A DNA stretch of 38,392 nucleotides. Origin: an uncultured Oscillospiraceae bacterium. Its GTDB lineage: Bacteria; Bacillota; Clostridia; Oscillospirales; Oscillospiraceae. Positions 9,023-17,031 of this stretch are shown in pieces. The notes beneath the pieces were generated by a model. It was not told the DNA's origin. It saw only the letters and a list, made by a program, of their open reading frames with translations, and made no database searches. The stretch covers positions 1 through 38,392 of the forward strand of contig CAJFQQ010000021.1 in NCBI GenBank assembly GCA_904419145.1, read 5' to 3'. The position numbers and the translations under genes are program-made. Within the stretch, counting starts at the first letter, position 1; each line of letters starts with the position of its first letter.

Positions 9023-9328
9023 ATGGGGAAGTTTCTGACGAGAGAATACTGGACATTCTGGCGCGTGTTCTGGTTCTGGATGGGTGTGATATTTGCTGCG
9101 TCCATTCTGGATGCGGCAGTCCTCCGTGCCCCCTGGTATTTCGGGAGCCTGGTCCGGTCCGGGCCAGGGATCACCCTGCTTTTCTATCCGGTGTATCCGC
9201 CCTCCTTCGAGTGGGAGACGAAGTATAAAAAGGCGTGGAGCCCGGAGGAGTGCCGGAGATTCATGCGGATCCTTGGGGCGTTGGAGATCCTCTTTTCCTT
9301 TTGTGTCCGCATTACCGTAAATGGATAG
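9023..9328 (+). CDS. Unknown membrane protein before ruvB
   Basis: A 101-residue protein with an N-terminal membrane segment at about residues 11-33 ([20 protein letters not shown]) and a second hydrophobic stretch near the C terminus ([13 protein letters not shown]). Between them is an aromatic and charged region with [27 protein letters not shown] precedes the ATG at 9023. It lies 11 bases before the ruvB TTG start, so all three unknown genes are part of the ruv operon. Not recognised. Confidence 0.6.
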   Translation: MGKFLTREYWTFWRVFWFWMGVIFAASILDAAVLRAPWYFGSLVRSGPGITLLFYPVYPPSFEWETKYKKAWSPEECRRFMRILGALEILFSFCVRITVNG

Positions 9329-9339
9329 GAAGTGAACCT

Positions 9340-10395
9340 TTGAGTATTGATTATTCCAATGACGATGTGCTGCTGGAGGGCGAGCCCCTTGTTACCACCT
9401 CTCTGACCCGGGAGGACGAGGGGGAGTATTCCCTACGGCCCAGGACGCTGCGGGAGTACATCGGCCAGGAAAAGGCCAAGGAGAACCTGGAGATCTTCAT
9501 CCGGGCGGCGCAGATGCGCCACGAGCCCCTGGATCATGTGCTGCTCCACGGCCCTCCGGGCCTGGGCAAGACCACCCTCAGCGGCATCATCGCCAACGAG
9601 ATGGGGGTCAACATCCGCATCACCTCCGGCCCCGCCATTGAGAAGGCGGGGGATCTGGCGGCGCTGCTGACCAACCTGAATGAGAACGATATCCTCTTTG
9701 TGGACGAGATCCACCGCCTCAACCGCTCGGTGGAGGAGGTGCTCTACCCGGCCATGGAGGACTATGCCATCGACATCATCATCGGCAAGGGCCCCTCAGC
9801 CAACTCCATCCGCCTGGATCTGCCCAAGTTCACCCTCATCGGGGCCACGACCCGGGCGGGACAGCTCTCTGCGCCGCTCCGGGATCGCTTTGGCGTGACG
9901 CTGCGGCTGGAGCTCTACACGCCGGAGGAGCTGGCGCTGATCGTCACCCGGTCCGCCGGGATTTTGGATGTGCCCATCGAGCAGGAGGGGGCAATGGAGA
10001 TCGCCAAGCGCAGCCGTGGCACGCCCCGCATCGCCAACCGGATGCTCCGCCGGGTCCGGGACTTTGCCCAGGTGAAAGCCGGCGGCGTGATCACCAGGGA
10101 GGTGGCCGATCAGGCCCTAACCGCCCTGGAGGTGGATTTTCTGGGGCTGGACAACATCGACCGGCGGATGCTCCGGGCCATCATCGAGTTCTACGGCGGC
10201 GGACCGGTGGGGCTGGAGACCTTGGCGGCCACCATCAATGAGGAGGCTGTGACCCTGGAGGACGTGTATGAGCCCTATCTCATGCAGATCGGCTTTCTGA
10301 CCCGGACGCCCCGGGGGCGCTGTGTCACCCGAAAAGCCTATGAGCACCTGCACATGGACTTTGCTGCGGGGGATGAGCAGCTGAGTTTCCAATAG
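9340..10395 (+). CDS. ruvB: Holliday junction branch migration helicase RuvB
   Basis: A 351-residue AAA+ motor that pumps DNA through the RuvA-bound junction. The Walker A is GPPGLGKTT (71-79), Walker B is VDEIH (121-125), sensor 1 is in GATTRAG and the arginine-finger region is RDRFG (181-185); a winged-helix domain follows (about 260-335). The best start is TTG at 9340, giving the usual short N terminus MSIDYSND with AGGAAGTGA upstream; no ATG fits. Last gene of the ruv operon. Confidence 0.95.
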   Translation: MSIDYSNDDVLLEGEPLVTTSLTREDEGEYSLRPRTLREYIGQEKAKENLEIFIRAAQMRHEPLDHVLLHGPPGLGKTTLSGIIANEMGVNIRITSGPAIEKAGDLAALLTNLNENDILFVDEIHRLNRSVEEVLYPAMEDYAIDIIIGKGPSANSIRLDLPKFTLIGATTRAGQLSAPLRDRFGVTLRLELYTPEELALIVTRSAGILDVPIEQEGAMEIAKRSRGTPRIANRMLRRVRDFAQVKAGGVITREVADQALTALEVDFLGLDNIDRRMLRAIIEFYGGGPVGLETLAATINEEAVTLEDVYEPYLMQIGFLTRTPRGRCVTRKAYEHLHMDFAAGDEQLSFQ

Positions 10396-10473
10396 AATAC
10401 AGATTGTAATCACCGAAAGAACAAAATTTTTTGCACCAACATGTGAATACAAGATGTATAGGGGGCGAAGCAG

Positions 10474-11235
10474 TTGGAGCGGCGGTATGTAGAGAGCATC
10501 TTTTTGAACAGCCCACTTCCGGAGGACTCCTATCTCCACGCGCTGCCCGCCGTCCAGGCCCTGGAGGGCCGGGAGAAGCGTCTGTCCTTTGACGCGGATG
10601 TGACGTTCCTGGTGGGGGAGAACGGCAGTGGGAAGTCCACCCTCCTGGAGGCCATAGCGGTCTGCTGCGGGTTCAACGCCGAGGGCGGCACCCGGAATTT
10701 CAACTTCTCTACTCGGGCGACCCACTCCAGGCTCTGCGACTACCTCACCGTGGCCCGGATCAGCTACCCTAAGGACGGCTTTTTCCTCCGGGCAGAGAGC
10801 TTCTACAATGTGGCTACCAACATCGACGAGATGGACGAGTCGCCCTCTTTGGGCGGGAACCTGATTGACAGCTACGGCGGCGTCTCCCTCCACAAGCAGT
10901 CCCACGGGGAGAGCTTCCTGGCCTTGGTGCAGAACCGCTTCGGCGGTCACGGCCTCTACCTCCTGGACGAGCCGGAGGCGGCTCTGTCTCCCACCCGGCA
11001 GCTGACGCTGCTGGGGGAGATGCACCAGCTGGTGAGGATGCAGTCCCAGTTCATTATCGCCACCCACTCGCCCATCCTGATGGCCTACCCTGGGGCGCGG
11101 ATCTATCTCCTGGATGAAACGGGCATCCGCCTGGTGCACTATCAGGAGACGGAGCACTACCAGATGACCCGGCGGTTTCTGGATGACCCGGACCGGATGT
11201 TCCGGTACCTCTTTGCGGAGGACGGGGACACATGA
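10474..11235 (+). CDS. Stand-alone ABC-type ATPase
   Basis: A 253-residue cytoplasmic ATPase of the AAA_21/AAA_23 (SMC/ABC-like) type. Walker A GENGSGKST (48-56), an ABC signature-like QSHGES (142-147), Walker B LYLLDEPEAALS (161-172) and the switch His198 (IATHSP) are all intact, so it should hydrolyse ATP. There is no transmembrane part, no TOPRIM or nuclease domain and no coiled-coil insertion. The start is TTG, with GGGGGCGA seven bases before it. It is a single gene between ruvB and glmM with no obvious partner, so its role (DNA repair, defence remnant or other) cannot be fixed from context. Confidence 0.8.
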   Translation: MERRYVESIFLNSPLPEDSYLHALPAVQALEGREKRLSFDADVTFLVGENGSGKSTLLEAIAVCCGFNAEGGTRNFNFSTRATHSRLCDYLTVARISYPKDGFFLRAESFYNVATNIDEMDESPSLGGNLIDSYGGVSLHKQSHGESFLALVQNRFGGHGLYLLDEPEAALSPTRQLTLLGEMHQLVRMQSQFIIATHSPILMAYPGARIYLLDETGIRLVHYQETEHYQMTRRFLDDPDRMFRYLFAEDGDT

Positions 11236-11365
11236 TAGAACTGCCTGAGCGCAAAGAAAGCAGAGGGCGCGTTTTTGAGAGCCCGCAAGCGACATTTTCA
11301 TGCCTTCCGGCATAGAATAATAAGAATCAAGGAAATGAATCATTCGTAATGAGGTATTTTTAGTT

Positions 11366-12721
11366 ATGGGAAAATTATTTGGGACCGACGGCATCCGCGG
11401 CATCGTCGGAGAAAATTTGACAGCAGACCTGGCCTTTCGGGTGGGGCAGGCGGTAACCCATGTCCTCTTTGAGGAGAAGGGGGAGAAGCCCCTTATGACC
11501 ATCGGCATGGACACCCGCATCTCCTCCGATATGCTGGAGGGGGCGCTCATTGCCGGTATCTGCTCTGCCGGCGGCGATGTGATGCCTTTAGGTACGATCC
11601 CTACACCGGCCGTGGCCTATCTTACCGTGAAGGTGGAGGCGGATGCAGGAATTGTGATCTCTGCCAGCCACAACCCTTTTGAGCACAACGGGATCAAGGT
11701 TTTTAACGGGCAGGGCTACAAGCTCTCCGACGCTTTGGAGGAACGGGTGGAGGAGAAGATCCTCTCCGGTGAGGAGATGGCAACGGCCAAGGGCGCTGCC
11801 ATTGGTAAGCGTATCCATGGCATGAAGAGCCTGAAAAATGAGTACATCAAATATCTGACGGAGACGGTGGAGGATGATCTGGGAGGGCTTCGTATCCTGG
11901 TGGACTGCGCCAATGGTGCTGCGGCAGCCACTGCGCCCGACTTGTTTTCGCACTTCGCATTGGAGGCGGACTTCATCCACCGCAAGCCCAACGGCGTGAA
12001 TATCAACGACCGCTGCGGTTCTACCCATATGAAGAGCCTGGCCGCTATGGTGACCGCCGGGGAATATGACCTGGGCGTGGCCTTCGACGGCGATGCGGAC
12101 CGCTGCCTCATGGTGGATGAGCTGGGCAATATCATCGACGGCGACAAGATCATGGCTGTCTGCGGGTCCTATATGAAACAGCAGGGGACGCTGACCGGCC
12201 ATACCATCGTGGGCACGGTGATGAGCAACCTGGGGCTCCATGAATTCTGCAACAAGAACGGCCTGCGTCTGGTGTGCACGCCGGTGGGGGACCGGAATGT
12301 TCTGGAAAAAATGCTGGAGTATGGCTACCGCATCGGCGGCGAGCAGTCCGGCCACATGATCTTTACCGACTATGCCACCACTGGAGACGGCCAGCTCACT
12401 GCGCTGCAGTTCTTACAGATCCTCAAGCGCAGCGGCAAGACGGCCAGCGAGCTGGCGGGGATCTGCCCCCAGTATCCCCAGGTGCTGGTGAATGTCCGGC
12501 TGGAGAACGTTCCGGGGCTGAAGGAGCGGATCATGGACGCGCCGGAGCTGAAGGAGGCCGCCCAGCGGGAGGAGGAGGCCATGGCGGGGGAGGGCCGGGT
12601 TTTGGTCCGCGCTTCCGGTACAGAGCCGCTTATCCGGGTTATGGTAGAGGCCAAGACGGAGGAAATTGCTCAGTCCTGCGCAGATCGTCTGGCTGCATTG
12701 GTGAATTCGCTAAAAAAGTAG
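11366..12721 (+). CDS. glmM: Phosphoglucosamine mutase
   Basis: Converts glucosamine-6-phosphate to glucosamine-1-phosphate, a step toward UDP-GlcNAc for peptidoglycan and other envelope polymers. At 451 residues it has normal length. It shows the N-terminal KLFGTDGIRG, the phosphorylated Ser101 in ISASHNP, the metal-binding DGDADR (241-246) and the C-terminal phosphate-binding RASGTEP (about 414-420). GAGG lies about 11 bases before the ATG, a rather long spacing. It stands between the ATPase and the SigH-like gene; the product feeds the tagO/wecB pathway encoded later in the window. Confidence 0.96.
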   Translation: MGKLFGTDGIRGIVGENLTADLAFRVGQAVTHVLFEEKGEKPLMTIGMDTRISSDMLEGALIAGICSAGGDVMPLGTIPTPAVAYLTVKVEADAGIVISASHNPFEHNGIKVFNGQGYKLSDALEERVEEKILSGEEMATAKGAAIGKRIHGMKSLKNEYIKYLTETVEDDLGGLRILVDCANGAAAATAPDLFSHFALEADFIHRKPNGVNINDRCGSTHMKSLAAMVTAGEYDLGVAFDGDADRCLMVDELGNIIDGDKIMAVCGSYMKQQGTLTGHTIVGTVMSNLGLHEFCNKNGLRLVCTPVGDRNVLEKMLEYGYRIGGEQSGHMIFTDYATTGDGQLTALQFLQILKRSGKTASELAGICPQYPQVLVNVRLENVPGLKERIMDAPELKEAAQREEEAMAGEGRVLVRASGTEPLIRVMVEAKTEEIAQSCADRLAALVNSLKK

Positions 12722-12752
12722 GGAATTACCAGGAAGAAATTTTACATTTTTC

Positions 12753-12782
12753 TTGACAAATCCCTATCAATGTAGGTATAAT
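12753..12782 (+). promoter_or_regulatory. Promoter of the SigH-like gene
   Basis: Consensus TTGACA (12753-12758) and TATAAT (12777-12782) with an 18-base spacer. Transcription should begin at about 12789, only 13-15 bases before the likely ATG at 12803 and on top of the alternative ATG at 12788, so the mRNA would have almost no leader. Confidence 0.8.
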
Positions 12783-12802
12783 AAAGTATGGTTTTTTTTA
12801 GC

Positions 12803-13402
12803 ATGGATCCTGACACCTCCTATGCCGCCTGTAGTGACGAGGCGCTGTGTGCCATCGCTGCTGCCGGTGACCGGGAAGCAGAGGAGGCGCTGATAAAGCG
12901 TTACAACCGGCTGGTTCGTCAGATTACTCGACCCTATTTTTTAGCGGGCGGTGACAGCGACGATCTGATCCAGGAGGGTATGTTAGGACTCATGAAAGCT
13001 GTTCGTGAGTTCAATGGTTCAAAAGAGGCGTCTTTCCGCACATTTGCAGAGGTATGCATACGAAATCGCGTTTATTCTGTCCTGCGAGCGGCGTCCCGGG
13101 AAAAGCACAGTCCGCTCAACCACTCGATTTCCATTGAAACCCCTTTCTTTGAAAGCAACTCCTACACAGCGATAGATGGCCATGAAGCCCAGGAAAACCC
13201 TGAGGATCTGATGATCCGGCGGGAAAACCGGAGCCATGACCTGCTTCGGATCAACCAGCGGCTCTCCCCATTGGAGAGGAGCGTGCTCTCCTTATATTTA
13301 GATGGCCTGACCTTCTCAGAGATTGCGGAGGTCTTGGGGAAGCCATCTAAATCTGTGGAGAATGCCGTGCAGCGTATCCGCCGGAAAGCTGCCCGGTCAT
13401 AG
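12803..13402 (+). CDS. sigH: SigH-type sigma factor
   Basis: A 199-residue sigma-70 family factor (204 if the ATG at 12788 is used). The arrangement resembles SigH (Spo0H), which drives entry into sporulation: region 2 with PYFLAGGDSDDLIQEGMLGLMKAVREF, then FAEVCIRNRVYSVLRAASREKHSPLN, and region 4 with the helix-turn-helix LDGLTFSEIAEVLGKPSKSVENAVQRIRR. It lacks region 1.1 and region 3, as SigH does. No Shine-Dalgarno site is seen before either ATG. The usual spo0H neighbours (rlmB, rpmG, secE) are absent, so sigH is likely but a paralogue cannot be excluded. Confidence 0.78.
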   Translation: MDPDTSYAACSDEALCAIAAAGDREAEEALIKRYNRLVRQITRPYFLAGGDSDDLIQEGMLGLMKAVREFNGSKEASFRTFAEVCIRNRVYSVLRAASREKHSPLNHSISIETPFFESNSYTAIDGHEAQENPEDLMIRRENRSHDLLRINQRLSPLERSVLSLYLDGLTFSEIAEVLGKPSKSVENAVQRIRRKAARS

Positions 13403-13466
13403 TATGGTGCTATCAGCCAAAGAGCTGAGCGCATATATTTTTTCTTTCAAAGAGAGGGTTAGAAAC

Positions 13467-13748
13467 ATGTACGAAGACAAGACTTTAGTGTGCAAAGAGT
13501 GCGGCAAGGAGTTCGTGTTCACCGCCGGTGAGCAGGAATTCTATGCAGAGCGCGGCTTCCAGAATGAGCCCCAGCGCTGCAAGGCTTGCCGGGATGCTCG
13601 CAAGAACGCGGCCCGCGGTCCCCGCGAGTATTTCACCGCTGTTTGCGCGGCTTGCGGCGGCGAGGCTCGTGTTCCCTTCGAGCCCAAGAGCGACCGTCCT
13701 GTGTACTGCAGCGACTGCTTCGCCAAGATGAAGGAGCAGCAGGGCTGA
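13467..13748 (+). CDS. Zinc-ribbon protein with four CxxC motifs
   Basis: A 93-residue soluble protein with four Cys-x-x-Cys pairs: Cys9/12, Cys38/41, Cys60/63 and Cys81/84. The first two pairs form the zinc-ribbon known from small clostridial proteins that start with DKTLVCKECGKEFVFTAGEQEFYAE, and the second pair of motifs resembles a CxxC-type zinc-binding domain with VYCSDC. Two zinc sites are therefore likely. The role is unknown; nucleic-acid or protein binding is plausible. AGAGAGGG precedes the ATG. It follows the SigH-like gene by 64 bases and ends in its own terminator. Confidence 0.82.
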   Translation: MYEDKTLVCKECGKEFVFTAGEQEFYAERGFQNEPQRCKACRDARKNAARGPREYFTAVCAACGGEARVPFEPKSDRPVYCSDCFAKMKEQQG

Positions 13749-13770
13749 TCTGCCTGATTATTGCACTAAA

Positions 13771-13799
13771 ACGAGGGCTGTGGGCAGCCCTCGTTTTTT
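13771..13799 (+). terminator. Intrinsic terminator
   Basis: ACGAGGGCTG (13771-13780) pairs with CAGCCCTCGT (13785-13794) around a TGGG loop and is followed by TTTTT. It closes the sigH-zinc-ribbon unit. Confidence 0.93.
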
Positions 13800-13855
13800 G
13801 CATGAAATAGACAGAAAAGAGATTCATAGCCAAAGGGCTGGCTCTTTCTGTGCTC

Positions 13856-13884
13856 TTGCGCCTGTAGGGTGGTTATGGTAAAAT
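13856..13884 (+). promoter_or_regulatory. Promoter of the flavodoxin-like gene
   Basis: TTGCGC (13856-13861) and TAAAAT (13879-13884) are 17 bases apart. Just upstream, an imperfect long hairpin is visible (ACAGAAAAGAG at 13811 pairing with CTCTTTCTGT ending at 13851), with an inner AGCC/GGCT stem. Confidence 0.65.
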
Positions 13885-13936
13885 GGCAATAACAATTCAC
13901 CAACAGCAGTGGAGCAGCCTGTCAGGAGGAAAATGA

Positions 13937-14422
13937 ATGAAGGTATGTGTGCTATGTGACAGCAGAACCGGCAATACCGAGCAGCTTGCCGATGTGATCC
14001 GGGAGGTATATTCTGGTAATTTGGTAGAGGATACTGACCAGGCGGATATTGTATTTTTAGGATCTTGGACCGATAAAGGCTCTTGTTCGGATGCCGCTCG
14101 GGAGGCCGCTGCAAGCTTGCACGGAAAGCAAGTTTTTCTGTTCGGGACCTGTGGCTTCGGCGGCAGTGATGCATACTACGAACAAATTTTCCATCGCACG
14201 GCAGCTCTGCTGGATAGCAGCAACCGGATTGTCGGCCGCTTCTATTGCCAGGGGAAAATGCCGGTTTCTGTCAAAGAGCGCTATCAGAATATGCTCCGAC
14301 AGGATCCGGGAAACCAGCGTATGAAAGCGAGCTTGGAAAATTTTGATAGAGCATTGTCCCATCCAGACGGGCAGGATCTTCAGCGTCTGCGCGATACCCT
14401 GGCAGCACTCTCACTTTCTTGA
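13937..14422 (+). CDS. Flavodoxin family protein
   Basis: A 161-residue protein with the flavodoxin fold. The FMN phosphate-binding loop is clear near the N terminus (CDSRTGNTEQLADVI, residues 7-21), followed by ADIVFLGSW and a second isoalloxazine-contacting loop at FGTCGFGGSDAYYEQI. The C-terminal part (about 115-161) is helical and charged. It probably carries electrons as an FMN protein; the partner is unknown. A resemblance to the BilS accessory flavodoxins of bilirubin reductase is possible but no bilR gene is nearby, so I do not claim it. AGGAGG lies seven bases before the ATG. The ACT-MBL gene follows 59 bases later. Confidence 0.8.
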   Translation: MKVCVLCDSRTGNTEQLADVIREVYSGNLVEDTDQADIVFLGSWTDKGSCSDAAREAAASLHGKQVFLFGTCGFGGSDAYYEQIFHRTAALLDSSNRIVGRFYCQGKMPVSVKERYQNMLRQDPGNQRMKASLENFDRALSHPDGQDLQRLRDTLAALSLS

Positions 14423-14481
14423 TCGGGGCGATTTCAGAGAATTTCTCAGTAGCTGCCGGAGGATTTGAGAGGATTGATTCC

Positions 14482-15915
14482 ATGAAAAAGACGTACGTTA
14501 CGACCATGCCGGACCATGTAGGAGCGTTTCTGAAGGCCAGCCGCTGTATTGCTGCTTTGGGCATCAATATTACGCGGGTCAGCTATAACAAAGCGGTGGA
14601 TATGCACACCCTGTTTATAGAGGCGGAGGGAACTTCGGAACAGTTAGATCAAGCCAGCCAACGGCTGAAGGAAATCGGGTATTTGCAGAGTAATCGCTCT
14701 GCCGGGACAGTCATGCTGCTGGAATTTAAGCTGCAGGATATTCCCGGATCTGTTACTGCGGTTCTGGAGCTGATTCAACAGTTTCAATTTAATATTTCCT
14801 ATATCAGCTCCCAGGAAGAAGGCGGTTCCGGCTACCAGCACTTCAAAATGGGGTTGCTGGTGGAGGATCCGGAGCAGATCTCTGTTTTTGTTCAGGAAGC
14901 TTCAAAACTATGCAGTGTAAGAGTCATTCACTATGATAAAATCCAGCGGACCTATGATAACAGTATTTTTTATATCTCGTTTGCAAACGAATTGGCGGCG
15001 CAGATGGAGCTTAGCGAGGAGGACCGGGGTGAACTGGTGATCCAGTCCAATCTGGTGATGCAGCTTCTGGATGAACACGGCGGTTCCCCGTATAAAACGT
15101 TCGAGGTCATTGGCAAGTTCGGCGAGGCCCTGGCCCGGTATCGTGGCGATGTGTTTGCCCCCCGCATTACCCGGCATAGGATGGATGGGAGTACGACCAT
15201 CCTCTTGCTGGAGCCCCCTTGTGGCAGCAATACTACGATTCTCTGCAACAGCGGAAGATATCTGTTTGTCGATACCGGATACGCATGTTACCGGCAGGAG
15301 ATGCTGGACTATTTCCATGCGCTGCTTCCGGATTTTGATACTTGTGACAAGGCGGCGTTGGTTACCCATGCTGATGTGGACCACTGTGGCCTGCTGGACT
15401 TGTTTCCAGTGGTTTTTCTTAGCCAGAAGAGCCGGGATTCCCTGGTTATGGAATCTACTGCTGGCGGCGGCTTCCGTGAGGAAAACCCTCTTCACGCGCC
15501 CTACGCCCGGATTTGTAAGACGCTGACCTCTTATTGTCCGCCGGATCCAAAGCGCCTTCAAGTCATTGCAGGAACATCGGAGCCATTGACCCAGCCGCTG
15601 GAGCGCACGGGGGACTTTCTCTTTGGTTCCCTCTCTTTTGAGGTTTACGAAGGTGCTGGCGGCCATCTGCCAGGGGAAATTGTGCTGGTGGAGCGGCGGC
15701 TCCATCTAGCGTTTACGGGGGACATTTATGTCAATATCAAAGAATTTACCCGAGAACAGACCGTCTATAACCGCTATGCACCCTATTTAATGACTTCTGT
15801 AGATACGGACCCGAAGCTGGCCGCCAGGGAGCGGGAAGCCCTGTGGGAAGTGCTGGGGGAGGGGACATGGACTATTTTTGGAGGTCATGGCCTGAACAAG
15901 GAACTTACATTATAA
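14482..15915 (+). CDS. ACT-ACT-metallo-beta-lactamase fusion protein
   Basis: A 477-residue protein with an unusual domain order. Two ACT-type ligand-binding domains come first (about 4-70, beginning TYVTTMPDHVGAFLKASRCI, and about 77-155, with DIPGSVTAVLELIQQF). A helical linker (about 155-240) follows, then a metallo-beta-lactamase fold (about 245-477). The metal motif is HADVDH (296-301), in which Asp298 replaces the second His of the common HxHxDH; the later ligands are probably in GGHLPGE, AFTGDIY and FGGHG. ACT domains usually sense amino acids, so ligand-controlled hydrolase or oxidoreductase activity is inferred. GAGAGGATT precedes the ATG at 14482. Substrate unknown. Confidence 0.78.
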   Translation: MKKTYVTTMPDHVGAFLKASRCIAALGINITRVSYNKAVDMHTLFIEAEGTSEQLDQASQRLKEIGYLQSNRSAGTVMLLEFKLQDIPGSVTAVLELIQQFQFNISYISSQEEGGSGYQHFKMGLLVEDPEQISVFVQEASKLCSVRVIHYDKIQRTYDNSIFYISFANELAAQMELSEEDRGELVIQSNLVMQLLDEHGGSPYKTFEVIGKFGEALARYRGDVFAPRITRHRMDGSTTILLLEPPCGSNTTILCNSGRYLFVDTGYACYRQEMLDYFHALLPDFDTCDKAALVTHADVDHCGLLDLFPVVFLSQKSRDSLVMESTAGGGFREENPLHAPYARICKTLTSYCPPDPKRLQVIAGTSEPLTQPLERTGDFLFGSLSFEVYEGAGGHLPGEIVLVERRLHLAFTGDIYVNIKEFTREQTVYNRYAPYLMTSVDTDPKLAAREREALWEVLGEGTWTIFGGHGLNKELTL

Positions 15916-15920
15916 TTAAG

Positions 15921-15969
15921 CCGCTGAAAAAGAGGGGCGCTACATCGTAGCGCCCCTCTTTTTCAGCGG
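15921..15969. terminator. Bidirectional 23-bp stem terminator
   Basis: A perfect 23-bp inverted repeat (15921-15943 and 15947-15969) with a three-base loop. The stem contains an A run on its left side and a T run on its right side, so it works for the ACT-MBL gene on the plus strand and the DUF1858 gene on the minus strand. Confidence 0.93.
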
Positions 15970-15975
15970 GTGAAT

Positions 15976-16176
15976 TTACTGATTAGCAGCCTCGTTAACA
16001 GCACGCAGCAAAGCGTCCACATCCACTCCGTGGACTTGGCAGGCCTCCTCCACGGTCTCGCCGCGGCTGCTGGGGCAGCCCAGGCAATGCATGCCGATGG
16101 ACATAAAAATAGGTGCAGTCTGGGGCGCAATATCCAGGATATCGCCAATGATGGTGTCTTTTGTAATGTTGACCAT
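15976..16176 (-). CDS. DUF1858 redox-disulfide protein
   Basis: A 66-residue protein that is a single DUF1858 domain, also described as a hybrid-cluster-protein-associated redox disulfide domain. It has the typical start MVNITKDTIIGDILD, the Cys31-x-x-Cys34 pair in GMHCLGCPSSRGETVEEAC and a third cysteine at 46. It is thought to have a redox or regulatory role in anaerobes, without proven function. GGAGG lies before the ATG. No hybrid cluster protein gene is nearby. A promoter TTGAAA-17-TATACT is placed at 16227-16255 on the minus strand. Confidence 0.9.
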   Translation of the reverse strand: MVNITKDTIIGDILDIAPQTAPIFMSIGMHCLGCPSSRGETVEEACQVHGVDVDALLRAVNEAANQ

Positions 16177-16226
16177 AAATAACCTCCGTGACGGGATAAA
16201 CCCGATTTTTCTCTTTCTGCGCCCCT

Positions 16227-16255
16227 AGTATACCCTATTTTGTGTTTTTTTTCAA
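16227..16255 (-). promoter_or_regulatory. DUF1858 gene promoter
   Basis: Read on the minus strand, TTGAAA (16250-16255) and TATACT (16227-16232) are 17 bases apart, about 50 bases before the start codon. Confidence 0.7.
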
Positions 16256-16313
16256 CTCCTATTTTCACCAGATCTCCCCTTTGATCTTGCCAAGAAAACT
16301 TTGCAAAATTATG

Positions 16314-16363
16314 TTGACAAGTTTACTTGGCGATGCTATGATAGGGTTACCAAGTAAACTTGG
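16314..16363 (+). promoter_or_regulatory. Promoter with two operators for the DUF6442/XRE pair
   Basis: TTGACA (16314-16319) and TATGAT (16337-16342) are 17 bases apart. Two palindromes surround the -10: CAAGTTTACTTG (16318-16329), overlapping the end of the -35, and CCAAGTAAACTTGG (16350-16363), over the expected start of transcription. They share the half-site CAAGT/ACTTG. A degenerate third copy, CCAAGAAAACTTTG, lies about 30 bases upstream. This is the layout of a repressor-controlled promoter; control by the XRE protein encoded in the operon is inferred. Confidence 0.82.
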
Positions 16364-16386
16364 CAATTCAACCAGGAGGTATCACA

Positions 16387-16701
16387 ATGAATAAAGAAGA
16401 TATCCTGGCCCGGAGCCGGGCGGAGCAGAACGATGAAGGTATGCGGGATGCGGAGGAGAAGGGACGCCGCATTGGGATTCGCGCCTTCTGCCTGGTGGAA
16501 CTTATCGTTCTCATTTTTAATTACTGCACCGATCAGCCCACCTATGTTCCCATGTCCATGTTCTGGGCCTTTACCGCCGCCGAGGCCTATCCCAAGTATC
16601 GCTTTACTGGGAAGCGGTCGTTTCTGGCAGTAACCATTTTGGGCTCGGTAGTATCCCTCCTGTTCCTGGTCTGCCATATTTTGTCTGTTCTGCTGGCATA
16701 A
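16387..16701 (+). CDS. DUF6442-like membrane protein
   Basis: A 104-residue protein with the charged N terminus MNKEDILARSRAEQNDEGM, then a hydrophobic pair of helices (about 38-65) and a third near the C terminus (about 83-104). The N terminus and its pairing with a small XRE regulator are typical of the DUF6442 family in Firmicutes, whose function is unknown. AGGAGG lies before the ATG. The next gene, the XRE regulator, begins 14 bases later, so the two form one operon. Confidence 0.72.
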   Translation: MNKEDILARSRAEQNDEGMRDAEEKGRRIGIRAFCLVELIVLIFNYCTDQPTYVPMSMFWAFTAAEAYPKYRFTGKRSFLAVTILGSVVSLLFLVCHILSVLLA

Positions 16702-16715
16702 GAGGAGTCAGTGCT

Positions 16716-16928
16716 ATGGATGAAAGCTTGGTTCTGCGCAACCGCCTGCGGGAAGCCCGTATGGAAAAAGGGCTCTCCCAATCTCAACTGGCCCAGATGG
16801 TGGGCGTATCCCGGAATACGATCAGCTCCATTGAAACAGGCCAATTCAACCCTACTGCCAAACTGGCTCTGGTCCTCTGTATTGCGTTGGATCGAAAATT
16901 TGAGGATCTATTCTACTTTGATGGGTGA
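16716..16928 (+). CDS. Small XRE family regulator
   Basis: A 70-residue protein that is one Cro/C1-type helix-turn-helix domain (about 7-62): LRNRLREARMEKGLSQSQLAQMVGVSRNTISSIETGQFNPTAKL spans the five helices, with recognition helix SRNTISSIE. It ends in EDLFYFDG, as in the widespread small 'YazB-like' XRE repressors that accompany small membrane proteins. AGAGGAG precedes the ATG. It most likely represses its own operon through the two CAAGTnnACTTG palindromes at 16318 and 16350. Confidence 0.9.
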   Translation: MDESLVLRNRLREARMEKGLSQSQLAQMVGVSRNTISSIETGQFNPTAKLALVLCIALDRKFEDLFYFDG

Positions 16929-16969
16929 GAAGTCTGCGGAAGTGCCGATGCCCCGGGAACTTGCTTCGC

Positions 16970-16998
16970 TTGCAAAACAGAAAGTGGTATGGTATACT
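16970..16998 (+). promoter_or_regulatory. Promoter of the DivIVA-domain gene
   Basis: TTGCAA (16970-16975) and TATACT (16993-16998) are 17 bases apart, about 35 bases before the ATG at 17032. Confidence 0.7.
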
Positions 16999-17031
16999 AA
17001 ACGCAATCGTGAAAGAAAGCGGGTATGGGAT

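Noticed and set aside
10474..11235. Defence system ATPase such as an OLD or Septu-type protein
   Set aside because: There is no TOPRIM, nuclease or HNH partner; it stands alone between housekeeping genes.
13937..14422. Assignment of the flavodoxin-like gene as bilS
   Set aside because: No bilirubin reductase gene or MarR-type partner is adjacent, and sequence similarity cannot be measured here.
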